The notes under the pieces are model-generated. The model saw nothing but the letters and a program-made list of their open reading frames with translations, did no database searches and was not told where the DNA came from. A program made the translations under genes and the position numbers. From Anaerolineaceae bacterium UBA6086 (GTDB lineage: Bacteria; Chloroflexota; Anaerolineae; Anaerolineales; Anaerolineaceae), in NCBI GenBank assembly GCA_002436005.1, contig DIXG01000065.1:1-40492 (forward strand): a stretch of DNA of 40,492 nt. The letters run 5' to 3'. This document shows positions 31,958 to 40,492 of this stretch, piece after piece (position 1 is the first letter of the stretch; each line of letters begins with the position of its first letter).

Positions 31958-33763
31958 TTATTCTTCGGTCGTTGTTTCCGTTTGATCTTCAATGTGCCCA
32001 CTTCCCTCGAGGCTCTCCTGCTCAGGGGAATCAACTGCCTGTGAATCGGCTGTTTGCAAATCACTTTCTGCGCTTCCGTCATCCGTCAGCTGCTCAGCAG
32101 CTGATAAGGGATGGGGGAAAACTTGCTCACTTATTGTTTCTGCTTGGGGTAAAACCTCTGTCTCAACCTGATCAGGATCAGCCTGATCAGGATCATGTTC
32201 TGGGGCAAAATCCAATAAATCCGGTGTCACCATCTGCCTCGGCGCATCGGAAACGTGGTCTCGCTCTGGCTGACTGCTTGCCAGCCAAATGCCCACAATG
32301 ATGCCAAACAATCCCCAGAAGAGCAGATAGCGGGAGTAAGGTATATTAACCAGAGGGTGATCCATTTGACTCAGCGTTTGAATATTGTTGGTTGTGACGG
32401 AGGTTACACCAGAAAGCCAAAACTGCGAAAACAGCCAGGGCTGATCCACGGTGTATACATTTACCCCCAGGCCACGCGCCCGATATTTGCTGACGGCGCA
32501 AGTTTTAATCCCTGTATCCACATTGATAATTTCATAACGCTGTTCCACCAAATCCTGCGGATCAGGCAAATTGGTGCTTGAAACCCCAATCACCCTGGTA
32601 AATTGGGGGGCTTCCTCGTAAACAACAGGCAGTTGATCGGCATCCACCAGGAACCAGATATCTTCATTCAGCCCGGATTCACGGCATTGATCCAGAACGA
32701 TCTCAAAAAACATATCATAATAAGGATGCCCTTCAGGTGGATAGCGCATATCAAAGAGGATGGCCATCCCCTTCTGATCCACCACCTCCAATGCTTCAGG
32801 CAGGGTTGGAATAGTTTGCCCCTGGTTAATGGCAAGCTGGGATTGTGAGACAAGTCCCTGGCTGATCGTGTCGTAAGGATCCTTTTGAATGAACCACAAT
32901 CCTGCGTTCAATTGCGATAATTCTTCCATCGAAAAATCAGATGCCAGATCACCAATTCGCTCCGGGAAGACCTCAGAAATATTGGTGGTGCGAGCCAGGG
33001 TCTCATCATGCATCAGAAAAGGCACCCCGTCCTGGCTGATGCGCAAATCCGTCTCAAACCCGAAAGCCTGGTAGTCACCAGCCAGTTCGGCTGCGCCAAG
33101 TGTGTTTTCAGGTGCAAGCATGGACGCCCCACGATGGGCAAATAAGGCTGGCTTTGCAGGGATATTGCCTTCATAAGCCCAGTTTGGCGGTAGAAGTGGC
33201 GGTAAGAGCCAGAGCCCAACCAGAGCAATCAGAACCAGGACGATGCCTGCCGCCCAAGGCCACCGGCGATCTGCTGAGTGCATTTTTCGGCGCAAGTGGA
33301 GAATCAGCCGGCGCAGCCAAATGCCCGCGATCAGGAATAATGTGGCATCGCCCACCAGGCGAGTCAGGTTGAATAGATGAAAAAGAACACCCCTCTGGCT
33401 TGGGTTTTGCTGCAGGATCATTACAAAGCCACCATAGAAAAGCGCCAAAAAGAGCAGCAAAAACCCAAAATAGACCCAGTGGATAGCGCCAGGTTTCCAC
33501 TGCCCTTTTTGAAGTGTCAACCAAAACCTAATCAACCGGAACAAACTCCACAGTCCCATCAGACCGGTCAGGACCATCAGGAGGTTCGTCCATGGCAGGC
33601 GAACCCCAACCAGTTCGCCAAGAAAGGCATCTACTGAATTTCGAAAATCACCAACAGATACCCAGTAAATCATAAAAAAGATGGCATGCAGTAAACAGAT
33701 CAATGCCAAGAAATAATTTAATCTGATTTTTCGCTTGTTCTGCAAAGTATTGGTTTGCGACAT
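31958..33763 (-). CDS. Membrane-anchored glycerophosphodiester phosphodiesterase
   Basis: 601 residues. Several helices (about 15-225) precede a GDPD TIM barrel (about 235-480). Its motifs are FAHRGASMLAPENT, the metal-binding pair E-x-D in FETDLRISQDG and LMHDETLARTTN, then a later acidic strand LFDMRY where Glu is more usual, and GVNVYTVD. One more helix (LLFWGLFGIIVGIWLA) is followed by an acidic, Pro/Gln/Glu-rich tail of about 95 residues. It likely hydrolyses glycerophosphodiesters or polyglycerol phosphates at the membrane surface. ATG at 33763 with GGAG 11 bases upstream and a good promoter behind it; the open frame beyond that has no ribosome site. First gene of a likely four-gene unit. 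Confidence 0.88.
   Translation of the reverse strand: MSQTNTLQNKRKIRLNYFLALICLLHAIFFMIYWVSVGDFRNSVDAFLGELVGVRLPWTNLLMVLTGLMGLWSLFRLIRFWLTLQKGQWKPGAIHWVYFGFLLLFLALFYGGFVMILQQNPSQRGVLFHLFNLTRLVGDATLFLIAGIWLRRLILHLRRKMHSADRRWPWAAGIVLVLIALVGLWLLPPLLPPNWAYEGNIPAKPALFAHRGASMLAPENTLGAAELAGDYQAFGFETDLRISQDGVPFLMHDETLARTTNISEVFPERIGDLASDFSMEELSQLNAGLWFIQKDPYDTISQGLVSQSQLAINQGQTIPTLPEALEVVDQKGMAILFDMRYPPEGHPYYDMFFEIVLDQCRESGLNEDIWFLVDADQLPVVYEEAPQFTRVIGVSSTNLPDPQDLVEQRYEIINVDTGIKTCAVSKYRARGLGVNVYTVDQPWLFSQFWLSGVTSVTTNNIQTLSQMDHPLVNIPYSRYLLFWGLFGIIVGIWLASSQPERDHVSDAPRQMVTPDLLDFAPEHDPDQADPDQVETEVLPQAETISEQVFPHPLSAAEQLTDDGSAESDLQTADSQAVDSPEQESLEGSGHIEDQTETTTEE
32168..32197 (-). repeat. Two-copy 15-base tandem repeat in the phosphodiesterase tail
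   Basis: CTGATCAGGATCAGC is followed directly by CTGATCAGGATCATG, encoding the duplicated DPDQADPDQ in the acidic tail. A small in-frame duplication of low-complexity sequence. Confidence 0.7.
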
Positions 33764-33802
33764 AAGTGAACAACTCCGATCATCACAATGACGAATAGTA
33801 GT

Positions 33803-33831
33803 ATTATAGCCAGATTCCTTCGTTTTTGAAA
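33803..33831 (-). promoter_or_regulatory. Promoter of the phosphodiesterase-ribokinase unit
   Basis: Minus-strand TTTCAA (33826-33831), a 17-base spacer and TATAAT (33803-33808). The leader to ATG 33763 is about 33 bases, which supports that start. Confidence 0.65.
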
Positions 33832-33896
33832 ACCGATCGGAAATCAGCCCGCTCGCACCCCTCTGAGAAGACTTCAGAAACAAACACTGAACATAA

Positions 33897-33905
33897 TGGT
33901 AAAAT
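33897..33905 (+). promoter_or_regulatory. Extended -10 promoter of the SulP gene
   Basis: TGGTAAAAT (TG at 33897-33898, TAAAAT at 33900-33905) without a good -35. The leader is about 30 bases with no ribosome site. Confidence 0.5.
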
Positions 33906-33941
33906 GGGTTTAGTTTACTCATTCACCAGATCTTTTCCTAA

Positions 33942-35669
33942 ATGAATTCATTTAAACTAAAACTCAAGCGATATTTCAGAAGCAAATTCCAATCGGATTT
34001 ATCAGCCGGAACCACAGTCGGCATGGTGGTGGTCCCGCAGGCGATGGCTTACGCAGCCATTATTGGGATCAACCCAATTTACGGGTTGTTCACAGCGATC
34101 ATCCCCGCGATCATTGGTGCAATTTTTGGCAGTTTCCCATTTCTGATCACAGGACCCACCAATCCCACCGCGCTGGTCACTGCCAGTGTGTTAATTGCTT
34201 TTGCCAGCCGTCCAGACTATTTTGAATATGTCTTTGCCATTTCCATTCTTGCCGGCGTGATCAAGATCATCTTTGGACTGCTCAAGTTTGGAAAATTGAC
34301 GAAATATATCTCCAACTCTGTCCTGGTAGGTTTTTTGACTGCAGTTGGCATCCTGATCATATTTTCCCAGTTAGGTAGCCTTTTGGGGTTCAAACTTTCA
34401 TCGGCAGGCGGTTTGCCCGGGATCCTAATCAACCTGGTCCGCAATGTTGAAAACATCAACCTGAACACCGCCGCACTGGGATTATTTTCCATCAGCATCA
34501 TGCTATCCATCCGCAAGGTAAACCGTAAACTGCCTGCAGCCATGATCACAATCCTATTTACGATTCTGGTGACAATCGCAACCGGTTGGGATGCAGAAAA
34601 AGGTGTGCAATTTGTTAGCTTGCCTGAGAATATGAACATGGGCTTCCACCTTCCAAAAATCGGCTTTCGTGATTTTCTTTCCCTGGGTATTCCAGCCGTT
34701 GCCCTGGCGTTACTCAGTTTTATGGAGACGGTCTCAATTGCCAAACCAATGAGCCAGATGACAGGAGAGCCGCTGGATCCTTCCCGTGAGATGATCGGTC
34801 AGGGTCTTGCCTCCCTGGTGGGTGGTTTTTTTCAATGCATTCCCCCCTCCGGCTCGCCATCGCGGACTGCGCTCAATGTGGTCAGCGGAGCAAGAACCCG
34901 TTTTGCTGCCATATTCTCAGGATTAACTGCCCTCCTCTTCCTGGTGCTTTTCTCTGGCCTCTTTCAATACATCCCCGTTGCTGCCCTTGCAGCGGTGGTG
35001 ATCGTCTCATCGGCAGGTCTGATCAACCCACAGCTCATCAAGATTACCTGGCAAAGCAGACTGCAGAGTCGGGCGGTGATGGTCATCTCCTTAGTCTCAG
35101 CCCTTGTGCTGCCGCTAGAATATGCTGTTTACATTGGGATACTCAGCACCATCCTGATCTTTCTGGGTGAAAGCAGTCATATGAATCTCAGTTATCTTAT
35201 CGAAGATGAATCAGGTCAATTCATTGAACTGCCGCTGGAGGGCATCAAAGAACGGCAACCGCGCATTGCAATCGTGAACATCGAAGGGGATCTGTATTTC
35301 GCTGCCGCTGAAGATTTGCAGAGCCAAATTACAGAAATTTTGAAGACCGATATCAAGGTGTTGATCCTGCGTTTTCGCCGCACCCACTTGCTCGCCAGCA
35401 CCGGGGTGATGGCATTAGACCAGATCATCCAGGCAGCGCGACAGCAGGGTGTTCGCATCATGCTGGCCGGCTTGCAAGAAGAAGTATTGGAACCTCTTCA
35501 GGCTGCAGGGATCACAGGGCTGGTGGGCGATGCCCACATCTTCAGGGCAAATGTTCAGCTGTTTGATTCGACTCACCGCGCCCTGGAAGAAGCCAGAAAA
35601 TACGTCGATGCAACATCAGCAGGTGAACATTCTTCTGAGGCTGCAAATCTCGAGAAGGGCGCGCTGTAA
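33942..35669 (+). CDS. SulP family anion transporter with STAS domain
   Basis: 575 residues. The SLC26/SulP membrane domain (about 15-410, some 12-14 helices) opens with DLSAGTTVGMVVVPQAMAYA and YGLFTAIIPAIIGAIFGS, then ITGPTNPTALV and a FMETVSIAKPMS segment followed by IGQGLASLVGGFFQCIPPSGSPSRTALN, all typical. A cytoplasmic STAS domain (about 440-555) follows (RIAIVNIEGDLYFAAAEDL and an LLASTGVMALD helix). The ion may be sulfate, bicarbonate or a carboxylate; it cannot be told here. ATG at 33942 has no clear ribosome site, but the conserved part begins only about 18 residues later, so the start is well constrained. Confidence 0.93.
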   Translation: MNSFKLKLKRYFRSKFQSDLSAGTTVGMVVVPQAMAYAAIIGINPIYGLFTAIIPAIIGAIFGSFPFLITGPTNPTALVTASVLIAFASRPDYFEYVFAISILAGVIKIIFGLLKFGKLTKYISNSVLVGFLTAVGILIIFSQLGSLLGFKLSSAGGLPGILINLVRNVENINLNTAALGLFSISIMLSIRKVNRKLPAAMITILFTILVTIATGWDAEKGVQFVSLPENMNMGFHLPKIGFRDFLSLGIPAVALALLSFMETVSIAKPMSQMTGEPLDPSREMIGQGLASLVGGFFQCIPPSGSPSRTALNVVSGARTRFAAIFSGLTALLFLVLFSGLFQYIPVAALAAVVIVSSAGLINPQLIKITWQSRLQSRAVMVISLVSALVLPLEYAVYIGILSTILIFLGESSHMNLSYLIEDESGQFIELPLEGIKERQPRIAIVNIEGDLYFAAAEDLQSQITEILKTDIKVLILRFRRTHLLASTGVMALDQIIQAARQQGVRIMLAGLQEEVLEPLQAAGITGLVGDAHIFRANVQLFDSTHRALEEARKYVDATSAGEHSSEAANLEKGAL

Positions 35670-35736
35670 TCAGAGGCTTGGCGCGATGACCTCAAAAACC
35701 TGAAAAAATAGCAAACGCTGAAAGGATAAGTCGTAA

Positions 35737-36963
35737 ATGCAAATTGCTGTGATTGGCGGTGGTGCTTCTGGATTGTTTGCCGCACTCAATGCTGCCTGGC
35801 AGGGGGGTCACGTAACCTTGTTTGAACGCAACGCCACATTGGGGCGCAAATTGCTCGTCACAGGGAGCGGTCGCTGCAACCTCAGCAATGACCAGGTAGG
35901 TGCCTCCCGCTATACCTGCGAAGACCAGAGCTGGATGGAATCCCTGCTGGCGCTTTACGGTGTGCCAGCATTAACCGAGACCTTCCATTCGATCGGCATC
36001 CCCACCCACAAAACCTGGGACGGCTGGCATTACCCTCAATCCGATTCAGCCCACTCCCTGGTAAAAGCTCTGTCGCATGCTGTGCAGGCAGCGGGCGTGC
36101 ATATGCATACCTCCTGCCAGGTGCTGGACCTGACATTACTGGAAAAAGGTTTTCGGGTTGTTTTTCTGCAGCAAGGAAATCAGCAATCTCAGGATTTTGA
36201 CAAGGTGATCGTCGCATCTGGGGGTAAGGCATATCCAACACTTGGCACCAAGGGTGAGCTGTTTCCTGTATTGGCAAGGCTTGGTCACAGTGTCCGCCCG
36301 ATCCATCCTGCGCTGGCACCTGTGTTGGCAGAGCTGGGTCCTCTCAAATCCCTGCAGGGAGTGCGCCTTGACCTTGGCGTGGAATTAAGCCAGGCGAACA
36401 CCCCTGTTGCACATGCTGCGGGCAATATGATTTTTACCGAGTGGGGGCTCAACGGGCCTGCAGTGATGGATATCAGCCACCACATTCCTGAGCAGCCAGG
36501 TGATGTGTGGGAAATATCCCTCAACCTGCTCCACTACGTTGAAGCGGACTTCAATGGACTGCTGTCACAGAAAAGACAAACCCCCTTTCCTGCCAACCTG
36601 CTCCTGTCTGCTTTCTTCCCGCCGAAGGTGGTGCAGTGCTACCTATCCCTGGCAGGAATCCCCGAAGATGCCCCTTTGAATTCGCTGGATGAGCAGTCCC
36701 TCGATCAACTCATCGACCGCCTGAACAGCACACGGCTTAAAGTGACTGGTGTGCGCGGCTATAAATATTGCCAGGCTTCCTCAGGTGGGGTGCCGGTGAG
36801 CGAAGTGTACCCAACCACACTGGAATCTCGGATTCATCCAGGATTGCACCTCACCGGTGAGACATTGGATGTGGTCGGTCCATGCGGCGGGTTCAATCTG
36901 CATTTTGCGTTTGCCAGCGGAGCGCTTGCCGGTAAAGCCACGGCACAATCCCCGGAGAGATGA
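35737..36963 (+). CDS. BaiN/HI0933-family flavoprotein (NAD(P)/FAD-dependent oxidoreductase)
   Basis: 408 residues. The N-terminal FAD motif is IAVIGGGASGLFAALNAA, with the family hallmark LGRKLLVTGSGRCNLSN. Also present: VIVASGGKAYPTLGTKGELFPVLARLGH, the NMIFTEWGLNGPAVMDIS segment, and the C-terminal ASSGGVPVSEVYPTTLESR then GETLDVVGPCGGFNLHFAFASG closing the FAD site. Family members act on reduced or conjugated ring or quinone substrates in a few known cases; the substrate here is unknown. ATG with AAAGGA ten bases upstream. It follows the SulP gene by 67 bases with no visible terminator. Confidence 0.92.
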   Translation: MQIAVIGGGASGLFAALNAAWQGGHVTLFERNATLGRKLLVTGSGRCNLSNDQVGASRYTCEDQSWMESLLALYGVPALTETFHSIGIPTHKTWDGWHYPQSDSAHSLVKALSHAVQAAGVHMHTSCQVLDLTLLEKGFRVVFLQQGNQQSQDFDKVIVASGGKAYPTLGTKGELFPVLARLGHSVRPIHPALAPVLAELGPLKSLQGVRLDLGVELSQANTPVAHAAGNMIFTEWGLNGPAVMDISHHIPEQPGDVWEISLNLLHYVEADFNGLLSQKRQTPFPANLLLSAFFPPKVVQCYLSLAGIPEDAPLNSLDEQSLDQLIDRLNSTRLKVTGVRGYKYCQASSGGVPVSEVYPTTLESRIHPGLHLTGETLDVVGPCGGFNLHFAFASGALAGKATAQSPER

Positions 36964-37052
36964 CCTGCAGCAGGACGATTTTCCGATCTGCTGCTGCCAG
37001 GTAGAAATTAAACACAAAGCAAAGATTTGGATAATAAGTGGAAGGAATCGAC

Positions 37053-38066
37053 ATGCCAAAACCTGAATTGACATTTTTCTGTGAACTGCCTGCCAATGAA
37101 TTGACCGCACTATTTGAGGACAGATTTGTTATCGATGACCTGAAAGCGCTGGATGCAACCCTCAGTTTGGGTATCCTGGATCTTTCAGAGGAACGCGCCG
37201 AAGTGGTCAGGCGGCTGAATACCGCAGAAGTGCCGGTCATCGCCTGGCTGCTGCTCCCCGAAGAAGAGGGTTACTGGTTCAACATCGATAACTTTGAAAA
37301 AGCCGCCGCCCGGTATCTCCACTTTAAAGCCTGGACCACCCAATTCGAACTGCAGTGGGCTGGGATCGGGCTAGACATCGAGCCAGACATTAACGAGGTT
37401 AGGCAGCTCGCTGAGAAAAAACAGCCTGGATCAATGCTCGCAATCTTGCTTCAGCGGTTTTTCAGCAAAAAGCGGGTCATCACAGCACAACGAGCCTACC
37501 AGGCGCTGGTCGATCTGATTCATGCCGATGGGTATCTGGTTGAAAGTTACCACCTGCCGCTAATTTCCGAGGAACGCAGGGCAAGATCAACCGTCTTGCA
37601 GCGCACTGCCGGCCTGGTCAATATCGAGACGGATCGCGAGGTCCTGATGCTCTACACCAGCTTCCTGCGTCCTGATGGTGCAGCAGCTCTATGGAGCTAT
37701 GCCGAGGAGGCTGATTCGATCGGCGTGGGTAATACAGGCGGCGGTGTGGACGTGGAAGGCATTATTGATCTGGACCCCCTCAGTTGGGAAGAGTTCACCC
37801 GTGATCTACGGTTGTGCGTGATGCACCAAAAACCCATTCACATCTTCTGTCTGGAAGGCTGCGTGGCACAGGGGTTCCTATCCAAACTCAACACTTTTGA
37901 CTGGGACAGTCCAGCGGATGTGCCGGAAGGCATCAAAAAAGTCAATTCAATGCGCACCGCACTTGCAGCCGGGCTGTGGCTGCTTGAACGTCCCTGGGTG
38001 ATCCTGGCAACATTGGCTACCTTACTGGGGTTAAAATTTCTCTTTAAACCCAAAGACCAGGTATGA
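37053..38066 (+). CDS. Unknown protein, TIM-barrel-like with C-terminal membrane helix
   Basis: 337 residues; I do not recognise the family. The pattern of strands suggests a TIM barrel: an early LGILDLSEERAEVVRRL, VPVIAWLLLPEEEGYW, then IGLDIEPD with D108 and E110 on what would be a strand end, as in several glycoside hydrolases, followed by VLMLYTSFLRP and IGVGNTGGGVD. A hydrophobic stretch near the C-terminus (WVILATLATLLGLKFLF) would anchor it, with only a few residues after it. No signal peptide is visible. ATG at 37053 has AAGGA seven bases upstream; a GTG five codons earlier would overlap that site. A carbohydrate-active role is a guess from the motif only. Confidence 0.7.
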   Translation: MPKPELTFFCELPANELTALFEDRFVIDDLKALDATLSLGILDLSEERAEVVRRLNTAEVPVIAWLLLPEEEGYWFNIDNFEKAAARYLHFKAWTTQFELQWAGIGLDIEPDINEVRQLAEKKQPGSMLAILLQRFFSKKRVITAQRAYQALVDLIHADGYLVESYHLPLISEERRARSTVLQRTAGLVNIETDREVLMLYTSFLRPDGAAALWSYAEEADSIGVGNTGGGVDVEGIIDLDPLSWEEFTRDLRLCVMHQKPIHIFCLEGCVAQGFLSKLNTFDWDSPADVPEGIKKVNSMRTALAAGLWLLERPWVILATLATLLGLKFLFKPKDQV

Positions 38067-38168
38067 AACACAAATCAAACATTCAATCAAAATCCTTAAC
38101 CGCCTGCCTCGAGAGTGCTTTCATCCAGCGCCCCTCTGACATCACTGGAGAAAAAGTTTTCCAAAATA

Positions 38169-38196
38169 TTACGAAAACCGATTAACTGGGTATAAT
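38169..38196 (+). promoter_or_regulatory. Promoter of the small membrane protein gene
   Basis: TTACGA (38169-38174), a 16-base spacer and TATAAT (38191-38196), about 65 bases before ATG 38262. Confidence 0.5.
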
Positions 38197-38261
38197 CAAT
38201 CGAAGTTAAATGCAATTTTTACGGATCAAATATTCAATAAATCGAAGAAAGTTGGTTGTTA

Positions 38262-38612
38262 ATGAGAAAAAACAGGTTTCCCGTATTAAGTGTTGTGCTT
38301 TATGTAATTGCCGTTCTGCTGCTTGCCTATTCCGTTTGGGCAGCAATCTATTCTTCCAAGATCGTTTCCCAGGCGATTGACATGGGACAGCTGATGTTTG
38401 CTGGAAGTGAATTTGAAGTCCTCAGTTTCTACATGTCGAATGTTGCGCAATATTTCCTGTTTGCTGTTGTGCTCTTTATTCTGGGCTATATGCTGCAGAC
38501 GAATCCTGCACAGGAAGTGTTTGTCGAAGAGATTCTCCTTGAAGATACTGAGGAAGAGGAAGTTCCGGCTGAACTCACTGAAGACGTCTTAGAAGACGCA
38601 TTAGAGGATTAA
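38262..38612 (+). CDS. Small membrane protein with acidic C-terminus
   Basis: 116 residues, not recognised. Two hydrophobic helices (about 10-30 and 60-80) enclose a short loop, and the last ~35 residues are strongly acidic (many Glu and Asp, for example LEDTEEEE). ATG at 38262 is chosen over a TTG two codons earlier; the ribosome site is weak. It has its own promoter and a strong terminator, so it is probably a real single-gene unit. No function can be proposed. Confidence 0.75.
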   Translation: MRKNRFPVLSVVLYVIAVLLLAYSVWAAIYSSKIVSQAIDMGQLMFAGSEFEVLSFYMSNVAQYFLFAVVLFILGYMLQTNPAQEVFVEEILLEDTEEEEVPAELTEDVLEDALED

Positions 38613-38641
38613 TCCAGAACTTATCAATTTTTGCTTAACTG

Positions 38642-38668
38642 AAGGGCGGCGCCAGCGCCGCCCTTTCT
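38642..38668 (+). terminator. Rho-independent terminator after the small membrane protein gene
   Basis: Ten-base arms AAGGGCGGCG (38642-38651) and CGCCGCCCTT (38656-38665), loop CCAG, then TTCTATTT. Confidence 0.85.
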
Positions 38669-38730
38669 ATTTAATCCGTAGCTGGATTTGATCTCCCAGC
38701 TTAAATATCCTGACTTTATATCCCTACCGT

Positions 38731-40140
38731 TTACAAATCTGCGTAATTCTCATCCAGGATTTGCTTCTTCTCTTTATGAAGCGCCAACACCTTTTGCTGA
38801 ACATCTTGCAGATATTTGCCGCGTAGAGGATAAAACGCCAAAATCAGCGCACCAATCAGGCAGGCGATCCCCGGGATCACGCCGCTAAAAATCTTGATCC
38901 CCATCAGCGCTTCAGCTGGCTGATTGAGAAAGATCTCGCCCATATTCGAAGCGCGGGTCACGAAATTGGTTCGCTCAAGGATGAAGGGAGTGATCCAGAT
39001 CGCGATCGATTGCGCAGGCTTGGTGATCAGGGCATTCACGCCAAAGAACGCCCCTTCCCTACGTTGACCAGAGCGCAGTTCATCTTCATCCGCCACCTGG
39101 GCAAACAAAACATTAGAAAGCGTCTGCGGTCCCGACAAACCCAAGCCTGCCAGCACAATGCAGGCTGGGATCAGCGCTGGGGGGACAAAGGCAATCGCCA
39201 TTAATCCAAAACCCGCCATCACCAGCAAAAATTGCTGCGCTCCCACCACCCCCAGCCACCTGCGGAAATATGTCGTCAGGGGAATGCCAATGATCAGCGG
39301 AATGAACAAAAATGCCAGCAGCTGCATGGCAGGCCACTGCAGAACGTAATCTGCCAGATAAAAGATCGAACCCAGGATAAGCGAGCTCATCAAAATGGCC
39401 ATGAAATTTTCTGCCACCAGGATCAGGAAGGATTTGCTGGTAAAGGTGAATTTAATCGCTTCCAATAGCGGCACCGGCTTATCCACAATCGCAAACTCCC
39501 GGCGCTCCTTGATTTTAAAGGTGGTCAGAAGGATCAACCCCATACTGATCACCGCCACGATGATCATTGCCACATAAAGCGGCACCAGGGAAGATTCACC
39601 GGTCTTTGGCCGGACCATATCCGGAATCAGGAAGCCAAGCAGTGTGCCCAACATGGCAAACAACGAACTGGAGATTTGTAAGCCGTTGCGCTGTTCATCC
39701 GATTCTGTTACTTCGGGCAAGAGCGCAGAATAGACCAGCCCAATGATCGTATAACAGGTGTCATACAGCAGCATGGTGATCAGCATCCACCAGAAGAGCG
39801 TCTGCTGCCCGGCTTGCGGCGGGGCAAACCACACCAGGACGAAAGTGAGCGCCAGGAAAGGCGCTGTGAAACGCATATAAGGAATTCGCCGGCCGCGTTT
39901 GCTGCGGGTGTTGTCGGTGATGTAGCCAAAAAGCGGGTCATTGACGGCATTCCAGATGGCGTAAATTGTGGCAGCGATGCCGATCCAGCGGGCACTCAAC
40001 CCCAGATAATCCTGGTAAAAAATGGTCAGCAGACCGCCGTAGATCCCTGAAATCAACGACGTTCCCAGCGCTGCCACCCCCCAGTAAAATTTGTAGCTGA
40101 AGCTCAGTTTTTGCGGTTCTGCTTGTGCGTGATCTGTCAT
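38731..40140 (-). CDS. GPH-family sugar:cation symporter (MFS_2, MelB-like)
   Basis: 469 residues with about 12 helices. Family features: SYKFYWGVAALGTSL at the first helix, NAVNDPLFGYITDNTRSKRGRRIPYM with the cation-site Asp and the conserved loop after helix 2, YTIIGLVYSALLPEVTESDEQRN, and the late ADEDELRSGQRREGAFFGVNALITKPAQ. Such transporters import oligosaccharides, pentosides or uronides with sodium or protons. Start at ATG 40140 with AAAGGAGA about eight bases upstream; an ATG or TTG seven codons earlier overlaps it. It follows the deacetylase gene by 49 bases, so import of an acetylated or amino sugar is conceivable. Confidence 0.92.
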   Translation of the reverse strand: MTDHAQAEPQKLSFSYKFYWGVAALGTSLISGIYGGLLTIFYQDYLGLSARWIGIAATIYAIWNAVNDPLFGYITDNTRSKRGRRIPYMRFTAPFLALTFVLVWFAPPQAGQQTLFWWMLITMLLYDTCYTIIGLVYSALLPEVTESDEQRNGLQISSSLFAMLGTLLGFLIPDMVRPKTGESSLVPLYVAMIIVAVISMGLILLTTFKIKERREFAIVDKPVPLLEAIKFTFTSKSFLILVAENFMAILMSSLILGSIFYLADYVLQWPAMQLLAFLFIPLIIGIPLTTYFRRWLGVVGAQQFLLVMAGFGLMAIAFVPPALIPACIVLAGLGLSGPQTLSNVLFAQVADEDELRSGQRREGAFFGVNALITKPAQSIAIWITPFILERTNFVTRASNMGEIFLNQPAEALMGIKIFSGVIPGIACLIGALILAFYPLRGKYLQDVQQKVLALHKEKKQILDENYADL

Positions 40141-40189
40141 GGTCTTCTCTCCTTTTAGCAATTCATAAATGCAAGGTCAAATGAAAGAA

Positions 40190-40492
40190 TCAACTTAAGT
40201 CCGGCATCAAATCTTTGAGATCAGCATAACCAATGATCTGGATGCCCTCCTGCTCAATAAATTGGCGTGTCGCGTCACTGGTGAAGGTCTCATAATCTGC
40301 CACCCGGCAAGCCCAGGACTCCGTGATCCTGCGCAATTCAGGGGTGTCTTTGGAAGGATGAATGATAAAATGCGTCAGCCCTGGTTTAAGCGAACCCAGT
40401 GCCGCCTTAGCCTGCTCAAAGCGATTGGTAGGATCGACCAGTTCGAGCCCGCTCAGCCAATCCAGAAGCGGTAAGCCTATCTCCTCCAGGGT
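40190..40492 (-). CDS. ChbG/YdjC-type carbohydrate deacetylase (partial, C-terminal part)
   Basis: The last 100 residues of a protein whose start lies beyond the right edge. It reads in one open frame from the edge to TGA at 40190-40192. The stretch LKPGLTHFIIHPSKDTPEL carries the late His of the YdjC/ChbG family, followed by the usual end: a DYETFTSDATRQFIEQEGI helix and IGYADLKDL. Family members remove acetyl groups from chitooligosaccharides or related sugars. The symporter gene follows 49 bases later on the same strand. With only the C-terminus visible the assignment is likely but not certain. Confidence 0.75.
   Translation of the reverse strand, partial: TLEEIGLPLLDWLSGLELVDPTNRFEQAKAALGSLKPGLTHFIIHPSKDTPELRRITESWACRVADYETFTSDATRQFIEQEGIQIIGYADLKDLMPDLS

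Noticed and set aside
1..40492. tRNA, rRNA, insertion sequence, integrase or attachment sites
   Set aside because: No cloverleaf, no rRNA stretch, no transposase or integrase frame and no flanking direct repeats were found on reading both strands; tools were not available to exclude small RNAs.

Overview
The window looks like chromosomal DNA from a heterotrophic, carbohydrate-degrading bacterium, most likely Chloroflexota class Anaerolineae. This is inferred from gene content: a secreted repeat protein ending in FLPLLMR, a KDPG aldolase with a C-terminal VOC-like domain, a four-domain CoA-disulfide reductase, a Qng1-like domain, and sugar transport with polyol and uronate catabolism. No rRNA, tRNA, CRISPR array, insertion sequence or phage gene was found.

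Left part (1-7500, all minus strand): a sugar utilisation region in two transcription units. The first, read right to left from a promoter near 7445, encodes a class II aldolase, an FGGY kinase and a zinc polyol dehydrogenase, and ends at a strong terminator (3541-3589). The second starts at a TTGACA/TAAAAT promoter with a LacI-type palindrome on its start site. It encodes an M24-fold protein that has lost metal ligands, then the ATPase and permease of a ribose-type ABC importer; the permease runs off the left edge. The likely logic is import, oxidation of a polyol to a ketose, phosphorylation and aldol cleavage.

7500-12700: one very large secreted protein (1629 aa) of nine tandem ~155-residue units, with its own promoter and terminator.

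12750-14540 (minus): a fusion of a PfkB-type kinase with a domain resembling Qng1/DUF2419 (queuosine-5'-phosphate N-glycosylase), carrying an added Cys4 motif like the Fe-S loop of endonuclease III. A nucleoside kinase joined to a nucleotide glycosylase would be a self-contained two-step queuine salvage enzyme. This is the best candidate here for an undescribed system.

14839-20430: a CoA-disulfide reductase/rhodanese/TusA/DsrE fusion (plus), then on the minus strand gluconate kinase, uronate isomerase and KDPG aldolase-VOC, which suggest uronate/gluconate breakdown through the Entner-Doudoroff route.

20774-28682 (plus): an FAD oxidoreductase, a membrane-anchored GT2 glycosyltransferase, a polysaccharide pyruvyl transferase overlapping an F420-hydrogenase-beta-like Fe-S protein (a cell-surface polysaccharide module), and a secreted LRR/CotH protein that may be read from a leaderless mRNA.

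28726-33763 (minus): a GT-C-like membrane protein, a C_GCAxxG_C_C protein, ribokinase, and a membrane glycerophosphodiester phosphodiesterase, closely spaced and probably co-transcribed. 33942-38612 (plus): a SulP transporter, a BaiN/HI0933-type flavoprotein, an unknown protein with a TIM-barrel-like motif, and a small membrane protein. 38731-40492 (minus): a GPH-family sugar symporter preceded by the C-terminal part of a ChbG/YdjC-type deacetylase.
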